6,850 bases of DNA from Dehalococcoidia bacterium. GTDB taxonomy: Bacteria > Chloroflexota > Dehalococcoidia > Dehalococcoidales > BS750m-G39. The position numbers and the translations under genes were made by a program. The stretch's first letter is position 1, and the number at the start of each line of letters is the position of its first letter. Where the stretch lies: assembly GCA_030640325.1 (NCBI GenBank), contig DAOWJM010000005.1:1-6850 (forward strand), given 5' to 3'. Shown here one piece after another: positions 5,677 to 6,850 of this stretch. A model generated the notes under the pieces. It was not told the DNA's origin and did no database searches. It saw only the letters and a program-made list of their open reading frames with translations.

Positions 5677-6850
5677 GTGTCTATTTCTGATAGGGTTCGG
5701 GAAAGTGTGGCGAAGGGGTCATTAATTAGGAAGGTGTGGGAGGAGGGATTTAGCCTTAAACAGCAGTATGGTGAGGAGAATGTCTTCGACCTCTCTCTGG
5801 GCAACCCCGTGATGGAACCTCCCCCTGAGTTCCATCGGGAGCTGAGGAGGCTGGCAGAGAATCCCCTGCCCGGGATGCATAGGTACATGCCAAACGCTGG
5901 TTATCCGGAGACAAGGGCGGCGGTGGCAGCACAGCTCTCGCTGGAGACTGGTATCAAGTTCACCATGAACGATATCGTCATGACCTGCGGTGCTGGGGGA
6001 GCATTAAACATAGTGATTAAGACGATACTCAATCCCGGGGATGAGGTCATTATATTCGCTCCTTACTTCCCTGAGTATGTCGCCTATCCCGACCACCACG
6101 GCGGGATAGCCAGGGTTCTGCCTACAGATGAGCAGTTTATACCCAGGCTCGACGCCCTGGAAACTGCCATTGGGGCTAAAACTAAAGCGGTACTGATAAA
6201 CTCTCCCAACAATCCCACCGGCGTTGTCTATAGTGAGGATTTTATACATCAGCTCGGGGAGTTGCTCAGCAAAAAGGAAGCTCAATACGGGACGCAGATT
6301 TTCCTCATCAGCGATGAGCCCTATCGCAGGATTATCTATGATGGATATACATACCCTCAGGTTTGGCACCATTACCGGCAAACTATCGTGGTCACCTCTC
6401 ACTCCAAGGATTTGGCACTGCCCGGTGAACGTATTGGCTACGCCGCTGTACACCCCGACTGTAGCCTCCGAGAGGAACTGGTAGCCGGTCTCATCTACTG
6501 CAACCGAACGCTATATACCAATGCCCCAGCTCTGATGCAACATGTAGTGCGCCATTTGCAGTCGGTGACCGTCTCTGTAGCCGAGTATCAGAGGAAAAGA
6601 GATTTCTTATATGAGCATCTTAATGAGATGGGCTATTCGGTGATAAAGCCTCAAGGGGCTTTCTACCTGTTTCCAAAATCACCGCTGGAAGACGAGGTTG
6701 CTTTCGTGGGTGAGCTACGGCAGTGGAGGGTGCTCACTGTGCCTGGTCGCGGCTTCGGGTCACCAGGGTATTTTCGGATATCATACTGTGTTGATGATAG
6801 GACACTGGAAGGTTCCCTAGCTGGTTTTGCCAAGGCTGCCCAGAGATTCA
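5677..6850 (+). CDS. Class I/II PLP-dependent aminotransferase (3' end outside window)
   Basis: The frame is open from GTG 5677 to the window edge (391 codons), near the usual 390-410 for this fold-type I family, so only a short tail is missing. It transfers an amino group between an amino acid and a 2-oxoacid in the cytosol. Visible: the N-terminal FDLSLGNPVMEPP (37-49), CGAGGALN (104-111, cofactor phosphate loop), SPNNPTG (176-182, N179 stacking/holding PLP), SDEPYRR (212-218, D213 pairing with the pyridine nitrogen), SHSKDLALPGERIGY (241-255, K244 the Schiff-base lysine, R252 on the phosphate) and YFRISY (365-370, R367 the substrate carboxylate arginine). The series SKDLALPGERIGY marks a subgroup often annotated simply as pyridoxal phosphate-dependent aminotransferase; the substrate is unclear. 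An ATG at 5644 would add 11 residues but lacks a good Shine-Dalgarno. It follows the gamma gene by 81 bases and would supply or consume the oxidoreductase's 2-oxoacid. Hand-sampled lines look richer in G+C than the preceding genes. Confidence 0.9.
   Translation, partial: MSISDRVRESVAKGSLIRKVWEEGFSLKQQYGEENVFDLSLGNPVMEPPPEFHRELRRLAENPLPGMHRYMPNAGYPETRAAVAAQLSLETGIKFTMNDIVMTCGAGGALNIVIKTILNPGDEVIIFAPYFPEYVAYPDHHGGIARVLPTDEQFIPRLDALETAIGAKTKAVLINSPNNPTGVVYSEDFIHQLGELLSKKEAQYGTQIFLISDEPYRRIIYDGYTYPQVWHHYRQTIVVTSHSKDLALPGERIGYAAVHPDCSLREELVAGLIYCNRTLYTNAPALMQHVVRHLQSVTVSVAEYQRKRDFLYEHLNEMGYSVIKPQGAFYLFPKSPLEDEVAFVGELRQWRVLTVPGRGFGSPGYFRISYCVDDRTLEGSLAGFAKAAQRF

Noticed and set aside
6004..6453. 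Minus-strand open frame of 149 codons under the aminotransferase
   Set aside because: The plus strand encodes a full set of aminotransferase motifs across these bases; the antisense frame has no recognisable domain.

Overview
The window looks like bacterial chromosome from an anaerobe. It contains a ferredoxin-dependent 2-oxoacid oxidoreductase (an oxygen-sensitive iron-sulfur/TPP enzyme) and the tail of a formate-dehydrogenase-type molybdopterin enzyme, and it has strong bacterial Shine-Dalgarno sites. G+C is near half by eye. The species cannot be named from this sequence; Chloroflexota (Dehalococcoidia-like) or another anaerobic lineage is only a guess.

Left part (1-900): the last 49 codons of a molybdopterin oxidoreductase run in on the plus strand and stop at 152. 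Two small minus-strand genes converge on it: a RidA-type enamine/imine deaminase (200-577) and, upstream of that, a 77-residue stand-alone Lrp/AsnC ligand-binding (RAM) domain with no DNA-binding domain (666-899). Between the RAM gene and the plus-strand operon lies a compact divergent promoter region. There the 7-mer TTGACAA (930-936) reads as a -35 box on both strands.

Right part (1010-6850): a plus-strand operon-like series. It holds an AMP-forming acyl-CoA ligase (1010-2674), then a complete four-subunit 2-oxoacid:ferredoxin oxidoreductase in the order delta-alpha-beta-gamma (2826-5595; the alpha subunit is VorB-like), then a class I/II PLP aminotransferase (GTG start at 5677) that runs off the right edge nearly complete. 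Every intergenic gap is under 300 bases. The longest, 2675-2825, holds a 9-bp inverted repeat and a possible promoter.

Together the genes make a reversible route: amino acid <-> 2-oxoacid (aminotransferase) <-> acyl-CoA + CO2 + reduced ferredoxin (oxidoreductase) <-> free acid (ligase). Forward, this is Stickland-like amino-acid oxidation. In reverse, it would activate free carboxylic acids, carboxylate them reductively and transaminate them to amino acids. An AMP-forming ligase at the head of the operon leans toward the reverse (acid-scavenging) direction, but this is inference. RidA (clears reactive 2-aminoacrylate/imine by-products of PLP enzymes) and the RAM domain (binds amino acids or related small effectors in its family) fit an amino-acid-centred locus. 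No mobile element, CRISPR array, tRNA or rRNA was seen.
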